From Promethearchaeota archaeon (GTDB lineage: Archaea > Asgardarchaeota > Lokiarchaeia > Sigynarchaeales > SOKP01), in assembly GCA_019057735.1 (NCBI GenBank), contig JAHLWV010000056.1, positions 1 through 11,168 of the forward strand: 11,168 bases of DNA, given 5' to 3'. Below the pieces are notes generated by a model. That model was not told the origin of the DNA and did not search any database. It worked only from the letters and a program-made list of their open reading frames with translations. A program made the translations under genes and the position numbers. Positions 1 to 6,188 of the stretch are shown here, piece after piece. The stretch's first letter is position 1. The number at the start of each line of letters is the position of its first letter.

Positions 1-446
1 TTATGTACAATATGACCTAGCTCGTGAGCTACGACTGCTCTTTGCTCGTTATCGTCTAAATAGTGTAAGATACCATCCGTAATTACTAGTCTTGCGCTAT
101 TCTTAGTCCACCCAAATGTAAAAGCCTGAGGGTTGAGATCGTGAATTATTCCCAATCTTGGGGGTTTAATTTCCCTAATTGCTACGACTTTTTCTACCGC
201 ATCAGCTAAATGAGGGTATCTGTTGGCATACTCCTCGTATTCGATCCAATCGATTCTGTAAATCCACCCAACTATAAGGGGTGAAATTCCGTATTGTAAT
301 AATACGATAAGTACAGTAAATACTATCATTAATAGAAGCCCAAAAAGATTACTAGGTAAAAACCAGACGCCTATTGTAAAAACTACGGCATACATTAGCG
401 CAAATAGAAACATTACCGCAAGAGTTGATGCTAATTTTAAACCCAT
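1..446 (-). CDS. htpX: HtpX-like M48 membrane metalloprotease, C-terminus beyond window
   Basis: Only the first 148 codons are in the window. Residues 5-30 and 34-54 are two strongly hydrophobic segments, the usual N-terminal membrane anchor of HtpX. A soluble part follows, and the zinc motif HELGH sits at residues 141-145, just before the window edge. The family (peptidase M48) degrades misfolded membrane proteins on the cytoplasmic face; the two His bind zinc and the Glu is catalytic. The missing part should hold the third zinc ligand and further membrane helices. I chose the ATG at 446 because an AT-rich TATA-like stretch at 469-478 lies about 27 nt upstream, which fits a leaderless archaeal transcript. 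An in-frame GTG at 458 would add four residues. The gene is divergent from the one starting near 652. Family assignment is firm; the exact subtype (HtpX or another M48B member) is less so. Confidence 0.85.
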   Translation of the reverse strand, partial: MGLKLASTLAVMFLFALMYAVVFTIGVWFLPSNLFGLLLMIVFTVLIVLLQYGISPLIVGWIYRIDWIEYEEYANRYPHLADAVEKVVAIREIKPPRLGIIHDLNPQAFTFGWTKNSARLVITDGILHYLDDNEQRAVVAHELGHIVH

Positions 447-468
447 TTTAATTTTCACTAAATCTTTT

Positions 469-478
469 TATTATATAA
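469..478 (-). promoter_or_regulatory. Putative TATA box for the HtpX-like gene
   Basis: The element TATTATATAA lies about 27 nt before the ATG at 446, the classic distance from an archaeal TATA box to its start site. This predicts a leaderless mRNA. Surrounding DNA is very A+T-rich, so the call rests on spacing more than sequence. Confidence 0.4.
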
Positions 479-507
479 TTATATTTATGATAAATTTTCT
501 AATTGTT

Positions 508-568
508 AAATTGCATGCAGTTATTAATAAATAATTTTATCCATTAGAATTTGAAAATAATGCAATTT
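508..568. repeat. Inverted repeat in the htpX-like/652 divergent gap
   Basis: AAATTGCAT (508-516) and ATGCAATTT (560-568) are exact inverted copies 43 nt apart in the 205-bp gap between two divergent genes. The left copy runs into TGCATGCA (512-519), itself a palindrome. A paired operator site is possible; apart from this and weak TATA-like stretches I see nothing else in the gap. Confidence 0.35.
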
Positions 569-638
569 TAAACAGATTTCGAAAAGAATAAAATGGATTA
601 TTTTATTGTTACTTCAACTAAATTTTCAATTATCGTTT

Positions 639-645
639 AGGTGGT
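639..645 (+). promoter_or_regulatory. SD motif before an ATA start codon
   Basis: AGGTGGT matches the complement of the archaeal 16S 3' end (AGGAGGTGATCC) at all but one position. It sits 6 nt before the in-frame ATA at 652. The GTG inside it is out of frame and hits TAG after four codons, so it cannot be the start of the 211-aa frame. Confidence 0.5.
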
Positions 646-651
646 TCTACT

Positions 652-1287
652 ATAGATGCTAAGCTGAAGCTTTTACACGAAGCAACAGACAATCTTATAA
701 AACAACAGTTTTATCAGAGCAGTAGCGATGTTATCATAGGGAGAACACCAGAAATTTCAATCAAAATAAAGAACTCGGGTCAAATTATTAAGAAATATGG
801 GGATATGTTTAATGAAAACCTTCATTATTTCTTAGATGGTCAATATATGAATTTTTTTAAGCCTTTTATGATAATAAAAGGAATAGATGAGAATCATATA
901 AGCGAAATCTATCAAGACATTCAAATTAAACTAGCGGCAATGCATGGTACCGAATTTGATGTTGTACTTATGTATACCATCGTCGTTAGTTCATTAACAA
1001 CAAGTATCCGAGAGATTCAGTTTAATTATTCACTTCAGGAAATTATTGTAAGAGCGAAGAAACAATCTGCTAACTTGAGTAAAAAACAAATTCAGGATGA
1101 ATTAGAGAAACTATTTATGCGTAATAATGAAAATGTGTCGATTTTGTACAACTTATCATATATTGATGCTTTAGCAGAGTCGTTTAACTATTTAAAAACA
1201 GCTCGTATCTGTAAAATTCAAAAGAGTAAATATATTAACCGTATTGTAGATATAGTAGTGAAATCAACCGATCAAATCTCTAAATAG
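652..1287 (+). CDS. Unknown 211-aa protein, apparent ATA start
   Basis: I do not recognise this family. The reading frame is open from 622, but the first ATG is at 805, far inside sequence that reads as coding. An SD-like AGGTGGT at 639-645 precedes an ATA codon at 652, giving a start of M/I-DAKLKLLHEATDNL; this is my preferred start. From 805 the protein would be 160 aa. The product is mixed alpha/beta with a moderately hydrophobic stretch near residues 103-118, no clear signal peptide or strong membrane helix, and a Lys-rich C-terminal half. No Cys cluster or catalytic motif is visible. It ends with TAG at 1285-1287, and the DNA glycosylase frame continues in the same phase after it, with its own SD motif at 1291-1295, so the two are probably co-transcribed. 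Confidence 0.6.
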   Translation: MDAKLKLLHEATDNLIKQQFYQSSSDVIIGRTPEISIKIKNSGQIIKKYGDMFNENLHYFLDGQYMNFFKPFMIIKGIDENHISEIYQDIQIKLAAMHGTEFDVVLMYTIVVSSLTTSIREIQFNYSLQEIIVRAKKQSANLSKKQIQDELEKLFMRNNENVSILYNLSYIDALAESFNYLKTARICKIQKSKYINRIVDIVVKSTDQISK

Positions 1288-1290
1288 AAT

Positions 1291-1295
1291 AGGTG
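1291..1295 (+). promoter_or_regulatory. SD motif before a non-AUG start of the glycosylase
   Basis: AGGTG lies 3 nt after the TAG of the upstream gene and 7 nt before the in-frame ATT at 1303. No ATG, GTG or TTG exists in frame between the TAG and GTG 1447, while conserved MutY sequence begins well before 1447. Confidence 0.45.
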
Positions 1296-1302
1296 CCAAC
1301 AT

Positions 1303-2157
1303 ATTCTAATTACGGAATTCCATCAATTTTATAAGAAGAAAGGATTAAACCAAGAAGTCATAAAAACCTTTCAATCGTTTATTTTTTCATATTTCAAGCA
1401 ATCCGGACGAGACTTTCCTTTTAGACGAGACATTACGCCCTATAACGTGCTTGTTTCCGAAATGATGCTGCAACAAACCCAAACGAATAGGGTTAGCGAA
1501 AAATTCCAAGTATTCATTAAGAAATTCCCTAATTTTAAGGCACTAGATAACGCTCCTCTTAACGAAATTCTCAAACTTTGGCAAGGTTTAGGCTATAATC
1601 GTAGAGCTGTTGCTCTAAAAAAGATAGCTGAAAGGGTAGTGAACGAATTTGATGGTATTTTACCTGCTGATGTTGAGATATTGAAATCGTTTCCCCAAAT
1701 TGGCCATAATACTGCCTCTTCAATAGTTGCTTTTGCATTTAATTTACCCACCTTTTTTATTGAAGTAAATGTCAGACGCGTTTTTATCTATTTCTTTTTT
1801 CCAGGTAAAACTTTAGTTAATGACAAGGATATCATGCCACTTGTAAGAAAAACACTAGAGCTTTCTAATGTCCGTAAGTGGTATTATGCTCTTATGGATT
1901 ACGGAGTTATGTTAAAAAAAACTCATCCTGAATTGAACAAAAGGAGCGCTCATTATCGAAAACAGTCAAAATTTAAAGGATCGAACAGGGAATTTAGGGG
2001 TAAGATTTTAAAGCTCATAATCGAAAGAAAACTTTTAACCGAAGCTGAGATTCTCAAGTATTTACGTATTGAACCTAAAAAAGTAGGATTAATATTAAAT
2101 CAATTAACACTAGAAGGCTTCATTGATCGCAATGAGGATGGATATTTCATAGCTTAA
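1303..2157 (+). CDS. MutY-like HhH-GPD DNA glycosylase lacking the Fe-S cluster
   Basis: This is a base-excision-repair glycosylase of the MutY/Nth superfamily, about 284 aa. From the assumed start, RDFPFR near residues 36-41 matches the MutY RDFPWR motif. VSEMMLQQTQ follows, and its Glu (about 53) corresponds to the catalytic Glu of MutY. The helix-hairpin-helix FPQIGHNTAS spans about 130-139. The catalytic Asp position reads FIEVNVRRV, with Glu (about 154) instead of Asp. The four Cys of the [4Fe-4S] loop are absent; instead MDYGVMLKK is followed by RRSAHYRKQS-like sequence, as in a known Fe-S-less subfamily. The last 70 residues look like a winged helix. The first plausible conventional start (GTG 1447) would delete the conserved RDFPFR region. 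An SD (AGGTG, 1291-1295) points to a non-AUG start, ATT at 1303. The stop overlaps the convergent radical SAM gene. Substrate (A opposite 8-oxoG) is inferred from family. Confidence 0.8.
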   Translation: MLITEFHQFYKKKGLNQEVIKTFQSFIFSYFKQSGRDFPFRRDITPYNVLVSEMMLQQTQTNRVSEKFQVFIKKFPNFKALDNAPLNEILKLWQGLGYNRRAVALKKIAERVVNEFDGILPADVEILKSFPQIGHNTASSIVAFAFNLPTFFIEVNVRRVFIYFFFPGKTLVNDKDIMPLVRKTLELSNVRKWYYALMDYGVMLKKTHPELNKRSAHYRKQSKFKGSNREFRGKILKLIIERKLLTEAEILKYLRIEPKKVGLILNQLTLEGFIDRNEDGYFIA

Positions 2158-3440
2158 TTCATTTTCTTTAAGTATTTGGAAATATCCTTGGCGAGTTTTT
2201 CTTGTTTTTTCCATTCACCATAAGCTAGGCCTTTTGAACTTAATTTTGAAATTGTTTTTATTATTTTCTCGTCAACATCTTTAACATCTTCGTAGGCAAA
2301 CCTTGTAAGTGGCAAAGGCATGAATGTGTGGGAATGAATTTTTGCCCCCATGTCAGATATCTTGTACATAAATTCTATAGTAAGATCGATATCTTCTTCC
2401 GTTTCATTTGGTAGGTTGAAAATAAAATCTACATTTGGGGTAAGTCCTGCTTCCAATGTTAATTTAACTGCATTATAAACATCTCTAGTGGTGTGACCTC
2501 TGTTGCATGAATTCAGTACCTTTTGACTTCCCGATTGGGCACCTAATACGATATTATCGTTAGCAGCATATTTTAGTATTAAACCTAATGTTTCTTTCGT
2601 TACATGCTCGGGTCGAACTTCTGACGGGAAGGATCCGAGGTAAATCTTTCCTTTCGGTTTTATTATTTTTGTTACTTCAATCAGCAACTTTTCTAAAAGA
2701 GGTATGTTAAGTGATTTCCCATCAGGTGAGCCATAAGAAAACGCATTTGGAGTTATAAATCTAATATCTGTTTTACCATATGTTTTCATGACAGTAACAG
2801 CATTACAAATTGATTTGATACTTCTATGTCTGGGACGAGTCCCTAAAATATAAGGCGTTTGGCAAAAATAGCACGCAAAAGGACAACCTCTCGTTATTTC
2901 AATTGCTCCGAATTTTACATTTTTGGTCGGAAGAGGAGGATACTTATCCAGATCGATCCATTTTCTCTTTTTTGTTGTAATTAAAATTTTATCTTTGTTA
3001 AAATAAGCGATGCCCCTAATTGCATCTAAGTTTTTATTATTTTTAACATTACAAAGAATCTCAATTAATGTTTCTTCGCCTTCCCCCACTACGACTATAT
3101 CAAATCCCATTTTGAGAGTTCCGTCTGGATCACCAGTTGGATGTGGACCTCCGGCAATAAATAAAACTCTTTCTTTATATTTAGCTCGTAATAGTTTGAG
3201 TAAATCTTTAATTTCCCATAATTGGGTTGTGAAAAAGGAGATGCCTAACACTACCTTTTGGTGGTTTTCACAAATTCTTTCCAATTCATTATCCAGATTC
3301 TCAGAACCCCTACTAAAGTATAGCTTAATATCTTCCAATTCTTCTACTGTTTCTATTGCTCCTATTAAAGCATTGAAACTGTAAATATTTTTTTTCTGGT
3401 AAAAAACAACCAAAGCTAATTTTTCACGCAAAGCTAACAC
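2154..3440 (-). CDS. B12-binding/radical SAM protein, MJ_1487-like
   Basis: The 428-aa product has an N-terminal cobalamin-binding-type Rossmann domain (about 5-130) followed by a radical SAM domain. The first contains the SFNALIGAIE segment near residue 21 and the loop GGPHPTGDP at 97-105. The radical SAM cluster motif is C186-x3-C190-x2-C193 (GCPFACYFC). The SAM-binding GEGE-like motif at 119-122 and the later QSGS at about 300 fit class B-like enzymes. The canonical cobalamin His motif DxHxxG is not visible, so B12 may bind base-off without a protein His ligand, or not at all. The order and the SFN..LGALE-type start resemble the archaeal MJ_1487 family, whose reaction is unknown to me. The GTG at 3440 has a TATA-like element 26 nt upstream and no SD, suggesting a leaderless mRNA; a TTG at 3431 is an alternative. 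Its stop codon overlaps that of the convergent glycosylase. Confidence 0.85.
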   Translation of the reverse strand: MLALREKLALVVFYQKKNIYSFNALIGAIETVEELEDIKLYFSRGSENLDNELERICENHQKVVLGISFFTTQLWEIKDLLKLLRAKYKERVLFIAGGPHPTGDPDGTLKMGFDIVVVGEGEETLIEILCNVKNNKNLDAIRGIAYFNKDKILITTKKRKWIDLDKYPPLPTKNVKFGAIEITRGCPFACYFCQTPYILGTRPRHRSIKSICNAVTVMKTYGKTDIRFITPNAFSYGSPDGKSLNIPLLEKLLIEVTKIIKPKGKIYLGSFPSEVRPEHVTKETLGLILKYAANDNIVLGAQSGSQKVLNSCNRGHTTRDVYNAVKLTLEAGLTPNVDFIFNLPNETEEDIDLTIEFMYKISDMGAKIHSHTFMPLPLTRFAYEDVKDVDEKIIKTISKLSSKGLAYGEWKKQEKLAKDISKYLKKMN

Positions 3441-3460
3441 ATAATAATATGATATTTGAT

Positions 3461-3470
3461 TTTATATTTA
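3461..3470 (-). promoter_or_regulatory. Putative TATA box of the radical SAM gene
   Basis: On the minus strand this reads TAAATATAAA, centred about 26 nt before the GTG at 3440. The spacing predicts that transcription starts at the start codon. No SD motif is present, which agrees with a leaderless message. Confidence 0.45.
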
Positions 3471-3493
3471 GAATAAAGAATCTATCATAAAAT

Positions 3494-3505
3494 AAAATTA
3501 TATTA
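3494..3505 (+). promoter_or_regulatory. Putative TATA box of the membrane-protein gene
   Basis: The stretch AAAATTATATTA would place a transcript start near 3526. That leaves a short leader carrying the SD-like TGTGAG (3531-3536) before the ATG at 3543. The call is weak because the whole 3441-3542 gap is A+T-rich. Confidence 0.3.
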
Positions 3506-3542
3506 CAAAACCAAAGTAATAAAACTAAAATGTGAGAAATTT

Positions 3543-3992
3543 ATGCTTTTTGTAGAATTATTTGCTCTAGATCCTTCCAATGTGGGGATTGCTTGGTTTG
3601 ATTTTTACTCGATCGGTCACTTCTGTTTTGGAATTGGCGTGTTCCTTTTTTTTAGCTTATTTTATACTATATCTAAACATAAAGGAAAAACACCCCTATT
3701 TTCATTACTCTTTGTGTTCATTTTAACTCTGGTTATTTTAGTCCTGTGGGAAGTTTTAGAACATTTCTTATTTATGGATCTTGGCTGGAAATTTGAAGGA
3801 CGGGCTGATAGCTGGCAAAATATTACGACAGATTTAATAATTGGTGCGATAGGCGGTATTGTGTCTTGGATATTTTGCCACGAAGTCTTTGTGAAGGACA
3901 AAAATATCTGGTCTTACTATATTTTCGGTATTTTAGGATTTACGGTGTGGCTTGTTGTGTTCATGATACTACGCGCTCTTACAATAACATAG
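3543..3992 (+). CDS. Small four-helix membrane protein of unknown function
   Basis: The 149-aa product has about four membrane segments: roughly 20-43, 51-72, 94-112 and 121-145. Polar residues are embedded in or next to the helices: a His in SIGHFCFG (about 25), WEVLEH after helix 2 (69-74), and DSWQNITTDLIIGAIGG (89-105) leading into helix 3. This WE..E plus D..N...D...G..G pattern resembles several small VanZ-like or YjdF/DUF2238-like membrane families, but I cannot assign one. An SD-like TGTGAG lies 6 nt before the ATG. The gene is divergent from the radical SAM gene and is followed by a T-rich stretch typical of archaeal termination. It ends with TAG, with a second in-frame stop six nt later. 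Confidence 0.75.
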   Translation: MLFVELFALDPSNVGIAWFDFYSIGHFCFGIGVFLFFSLFYTISKHKGKTPLFSLLFVFILTLVILVLWEVLEHFLFMDLGWKFEGRADSWQNITTDLIIGAIGGIVSWIFCHEVFVKDKNIWSYYIFGILGFTVWLVVFMILRALTIT

Positions 3993-4004
3993 TATACCTA
4001 AACC

Positions 4005-4036
4005 TATTTTTTTTATACTTTATTTCTTTTTTTTAC
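4005..4036 (+). terminator. T-rich archaeal-type terminator
   Basis: Two runs of eight T (about 4008-4015 and 4027-4034), separated by a short ATACTTTATTTC stretch, follow the membrane-protein gene by about 15 nt. Archaeal RNA polymerase terminates at such T tracts without a hairpin. Confidence 0.5.
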
Positions 4037-4062
4037 ATTAAATATTATGAACTGAATGAGAG

Positions 4063-4830
4063 GTGATATTTGTTAACATTAAAGTTTATTTTGAATTTAA
4101 AAGAGGCACCATTCCTTTAATTATCTCAGTTCCTCACGGAGGCTCATTCAAAGTTGAAAATATTCCTGATAGAACCAGTGGCATTTATGGAGTGGATAGG
4201 GAGACTGTGGGTTTAGCATTTGAGCTAATAAAAAATATTAACAAAGTTTTCCAGTTAAACTCCAAAGATATTAAATCACCATCTTATATAATATCCAAAG
4301 TTGAAAGATTGAAAATAGATTTTAATAGGAAAAAATCAGAAGCCTTTCACGCAAAATCTAGTTTGGCTAAAGAAATATACCAATTTTATCACAGTAAGAT
4401 TAGTGACTTTATTACATATAATTTAAACGAATTTCACCGATCATTATTAATTGATATTCACGGGTTTGATAAAGCAAATAGACCAAGGGGATTTCGAGAT
4501 GTAGAATTAGTTTTAGGTACTAACAATTTAGAAACAATGTTTAAAGATAAGATATCAAAGCAGGATAGAGACAAAAATTTTCGTGGAAAAATAGTCAAGA
4601 AATTCAATGATTTAAACATCCCAATCGCTCCAGGGCACCCTAAAAGAAGAGAATATGTTTTAACGGGTGGATATATAGTACAGAAATATGGAGCAAGTCG
4701 AATTAAAGATAGTCAAGCCATACAGATAGAATTTTCCGATACAATTCGTCTTTACGATGAAGAATTAAGAGAAAAAGCCTTAAATTCATTAGCGCACCTA
4801 CTTTTTGAAGAATGTAAATTTGAGGGATGA
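4063..4830 (+). CDS. N-formylglutamate amidohydrolase-family protein
   Basis: The 255-aa product matches the N-formylglutamate amidohydrolase family (PF05013), metal-dependent hydrolases related in fold to zinc carboxypeptidases. Visible motifs, counted from GTG 4063: VPHGG at 23-27, with the likely metal-binding His; DRET at 45-48; VERLKIDFNR at 80-89; DIHGF at 131-135, with a second His; TGGY at 201-204; and QIEFS at 221-225. All appear in the expected order and the length is normal. In bacteria the family includes HutG of histidine degradation, but no hut gene lies nearby, so the substrate is open; an amidohydrolase acting on another N-acyl or amide compound is equally possible. The GTG lies inside an AGGTGAT SD-like motif (4061-4067), so true initiation may be a few codons later. 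The neighbouring genes do not indicate a pathway. Confidence 0.8.
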   Translation: MIFVNIKVYFEFKRGTIPLIISVPHGGSFKVENIPDRTSGIYGVDRETVGLAFELIKNINKVFQLNSKDIKSPSYIISKVERLKIDFNRKKSEAFHAKSSLAKEIYQFYHSKISDFITYNLNEFHRSLLIDIHGFDKANRPRGFRDVELVLGTNNLETMFKDKISKQDRDKNFRGKIVKKFNDLNIPIAPGHPKRREYVLTGGYIVQKYGASRIKDSQAIQIEFSDTIRLYDEELREKALNSLAHLLFEECKFEG

Positions 4831-4847
4831 TGTCATTTATCCTTAGG

Positions 4848-4870
4848 ATTCTTTTTAATTAAGAATTTTA
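4848..4870 (+). terminator. Possible terminator after the amidohydrolase gene
   Basis: ATTCTT (4848-4853) and AAGAAT (4861-4866) form a 6-bp inverted repeat with a 7-nt spacer, followed by a short T run. The 111-bp gap 4831-4941 also carries the promoter of the next gene, so the boundary is plausible. The stem is weak and A+T-rich. Confidence 0.3.
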
Positions 4871-4877
4871 TGATGAA

Positions 4878-4886
4878 TTATAAATA
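4878..4886 (+). promoter_or_regulatory. Putative TATA box of the 111-aa gene
   Basis: TTATAAATA is centred at 4882 and predicts a transcript start near 4908, which is the left edge of a 14-bp palindrome (4908-4921). That leaves a leader of about 34 nt before ATG 4942, with no good SD motif in it. Confidence 0.45.
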
Positions 4887-4907
4887 ATAGAACTCTTTCT
4901 AAGTTAT

Positions 4908-4921
4908 TAGTAAATTTACTA
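4908..4921. promoter_or_regulatory. Perfect 14-bp palindrome at the predicted transcript start
   Basis: TAGTAAATTTACTA is its own reverse complement. It begins where transcription should start from the TATA box at 4878-4886. Archaeal repressors (Lrp/AsnC, MarR or TrmB types) often bind palindromes overlapping or just after the start site, so an operator is reasonable. No cognate regulator is encoded in the window. Confidence 0.4.
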
Positions 4922-4941
4922 CGTAATTTTGATTTATTCTT

Positions 4942-5277
4942 ATGAGCGACGATAGGATTGACATTAGCGACCTCGAATCATTTATTGACGGTTTAATAAT
5001 TTCTTTAGATATGCTTGATGGAGCTGATCCAACTCAATCAAAAGGTTTTCAAGCTTCGTTGGCAAAAACTATCTCTGCTTTAAGAACAAAAAGAACAGCA
5101 AAATTTAAACCATTACCTAAAATTTTAGGTAATGTGACTAAAGAGGATATAAAGAATTACTTGTTAAAGGAATTAGAACAATTAAGGGATTATTTAGATA
5201 ATCAAAAATATCCTAAGGGTAAATTTGATTTAGTGAAAAAAATCGTTCACTTAAGAGCTGAAATAAATCGAATGTAA
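4942..5277 (+). CDS. Unknown 111-aa helical protein
   Basis: I do not recognise this protein. It begins MSDDRIDISDLESFIDGLI, has no Cys, no membrane segment and no signal peptide, and looks mostly helical. Its acidic N-terminal third (about 1-30) is followed by a basic stretch around 45-60 (LRTKRTAKFKPLPK). The C-terminal half (about 68-111) is an amphipathic, Lys/Glu-rich helix that could form a coiled coil, so it may be an oligomerising adaptor. ATG 4942 has no SD motif, but coding character starts there and no upstream in-frame start is better. A 24-bp perfect DNA palindrome lies inside the gene at 5111-5134. It is followed after 35 nt by the TatD-type gene and may be co-transcribed with it. 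No function should be assigned. Confidence 0.65.
   Translation: MSDDRIDISDLESFIDGLIISLDMLDGADPTQSKGFQASLAKTISALRTKRTAKFKPLPKILGNVTKEDIKNYLLKELEQLRDYLDNQKYPKGKFDLVKKIVHLRAEINRM
5111..5134. repeat. 24-bp perfect palindrome inside the 111-aa gene
   Basis: CATTACCTAAAA is followed directly by its exact reverse complement, giving a 12-bp arm with no spacer. It encodes PLPKILGN in the reading frame. The half-site ATTACC also occurs in the 9770-9799 inverted repeat. It could be a protein-binding site or form a cruciform or RNA hairpin. Confidence 0.9.
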
Positions 5278-5312
5278 AATTACTTTATTTTTCATTGTAA
5301 TTTAGATCATAG

Positions 5313-6077
5313 GTGATTTATATTTTAATAGATGTTCACTGTCATGCTAATCTTTTCTTAACAATAGATAAAGTTATTGAAGATGCAAAAAAAGTTGGAG
5401 TTGAGAAAATAGTGGCCGTAGCAATGAGTTCCATAAGCCAAGAAAGAGTTTTAGAGTTGGCCAGTCGATATAATGAGGTTTTTGCCTCATTAGGAATCCA
5501 TCCTGAAGAAGTGAAAATGAACGAGAAAATAGAACTACAATTAGATTCGATAATTGACTTAATTAAACAAAATAAACAAAATATAAGTGCTATTGGTGAG
5601 ATTGGTCTAGATCATCACTTTGTTAAAGATAAGACGTTATATCCTCTTCAAAAGACTATTTTTAATAAAATGTTATTGCTTGCTCAGGATTTGGAACTTC
5701 CAGTTAATCTCCACACAAAAGGTGCTGAAAAGATAGTATTTGATACCTTACCCTCTTATAAAATCCCCAATATCAACGTTCATTGGTATTCAGGACCCGA
5801 GAATTTTTTAAAACTTGGTATGGATAGAGGATATTATTTCTCAATTACACCAGCAATTAGTTATTCACCAGTTGTAAAGAAAGTCGTTTTAAATGTTGAT
5901 AAAGAACATCTTCTTTTGGAAAGCGATGGTCCAGTGAAATATTCCGGAAAAATTGGCGTTCCGGCAATGATTAAAAATGTGTTAAATTCTATTTCAAAGT
6001 TAAAAGAAATTAATTCAGATGAATTAGAAAAACAAATTGAAGAAAATACGAGAAAGATTTTTCCTAAAATTTTCTAA
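5313..6077 (+). CDS. TatD-type metal-dependent hydrolase (putative DNase)
   Basis: The 254-aa product has the full set of TatD-family TIM-barrel metal motifs, counted from GTG 5313: DVHCH at 7-11, GIHP at 61-64, GEIGLD at 95-100, NLHTKGAE at 132-139, HWYSG at 157-161 and LESDGP at 202-207. Together these provide the His, Glu and Asp ligands of a two-metal site. The family (PF01026) includes 3'-5' exonucleases and other phosphoesterases acting in the cytoplasm. The usual LHxR form is LHTK here, a common archaeal variation. Length is typical. The GTG is embedded in AGGTGAT (5311-5317), the consensus archaeal SD, so initiation may really be at the ATT at 5322, just before the conserved LIDVHCH. 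The gene stands between an unknown 111-aa gene and cdhA, and its substrate is inferred from family only. Confidence 0.88.
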   Translation: MIYILIDVHCHANLFLTIDKVIEDAKKVGVEKIVAVAMSSISQERVLELASRYNEVFASLGIHPEEVKMNEKIELQLDSIIDLIKQNKQNISAIGEIGLDHHFVKDKTLYPLQKTIFNKMLLLAQDLELPVNLHTKGAEKIVFDTLPSYKIPNINVHWYSGPENFLKLGMDRGYYFSITPAISYSPVVKKVVLNVDKEHLLLESDGPVKYSGKIGVPAMIKNVLNSISKLKEINSDELEKQIEENTRKIFPKIF

Positions 6078-6099
6078 ATTTAACACTTTTATTTGCGTT

Positions 6100-6117
6100 G
6101 TTATTGATTTAAATAAC
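6100..6117. repeat. Short inverted repeat between tatD-like gene and cdhA
   Basis: GTTATT (6100-6105) and AATAAC (6112-6117) pair with a 6-nt spacer in the A+T-rich gap after the TatD-type gene. It could help end that transcript or be an upstream element of cdhA. Chance occurrence is quite possible. Confidence 0.3.
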
Positions 6118-6157
6118 GATTAATTAGATTTTTATAACAAAGAATCATTATTCAAAT

Positions 6158-6167
6158 CTATATATAT
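6158..6167 (+). promoter_or_regulatory. Putative TATA box of cdhA
   Basis: CTATATATAT lies about 26 nt upstream of ATG 6189, so the message could be leaderless. A second TATA-like TTTTATAAC at 6130-6138 would give a leader of about 28 nt carrying the GAAGTGA SD motif. Both arrangements support ATG 6189 as the start. Confidence 0.45.
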
Positions 6168-6188
6168 CAAAAAAAAGAAGTGAAATTG

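Noticed and set aside
1285..1287. TAG as a pyrrolysine codon joining two frames
   Set aside because: An SD motif directly after it fits re-initiation better, and another gene in the window (3543-3992) also ends with TAG, so the codon is used as a normal stop.
3010..3384. 124-aa open frame on the + strand inside the radical SAM gene
   Set aside because: It is antisense to conserved B12-domain sequence, lacks an SD, and its residues are biased toward Ser, Pro and Leu as expected for a shadow frame.
3662..3901. 79-aa minus frame opposite the membrane-protein gene
   Set aside because: It mirrors the membrane helices of the real gene and has no promoter or SD.
3866..4066. 66-aa + frame overlapping the end of the membrane-protein gene
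   Set aside because: It runs through the T-rich terminator, giving Phe/Tyr-rich sequence, and has no start signal.
6130..6179. Riboswitch in the cdhA leader
   Set aside because: The likely leader is under 30 nt or absent, too short for an aptamer.
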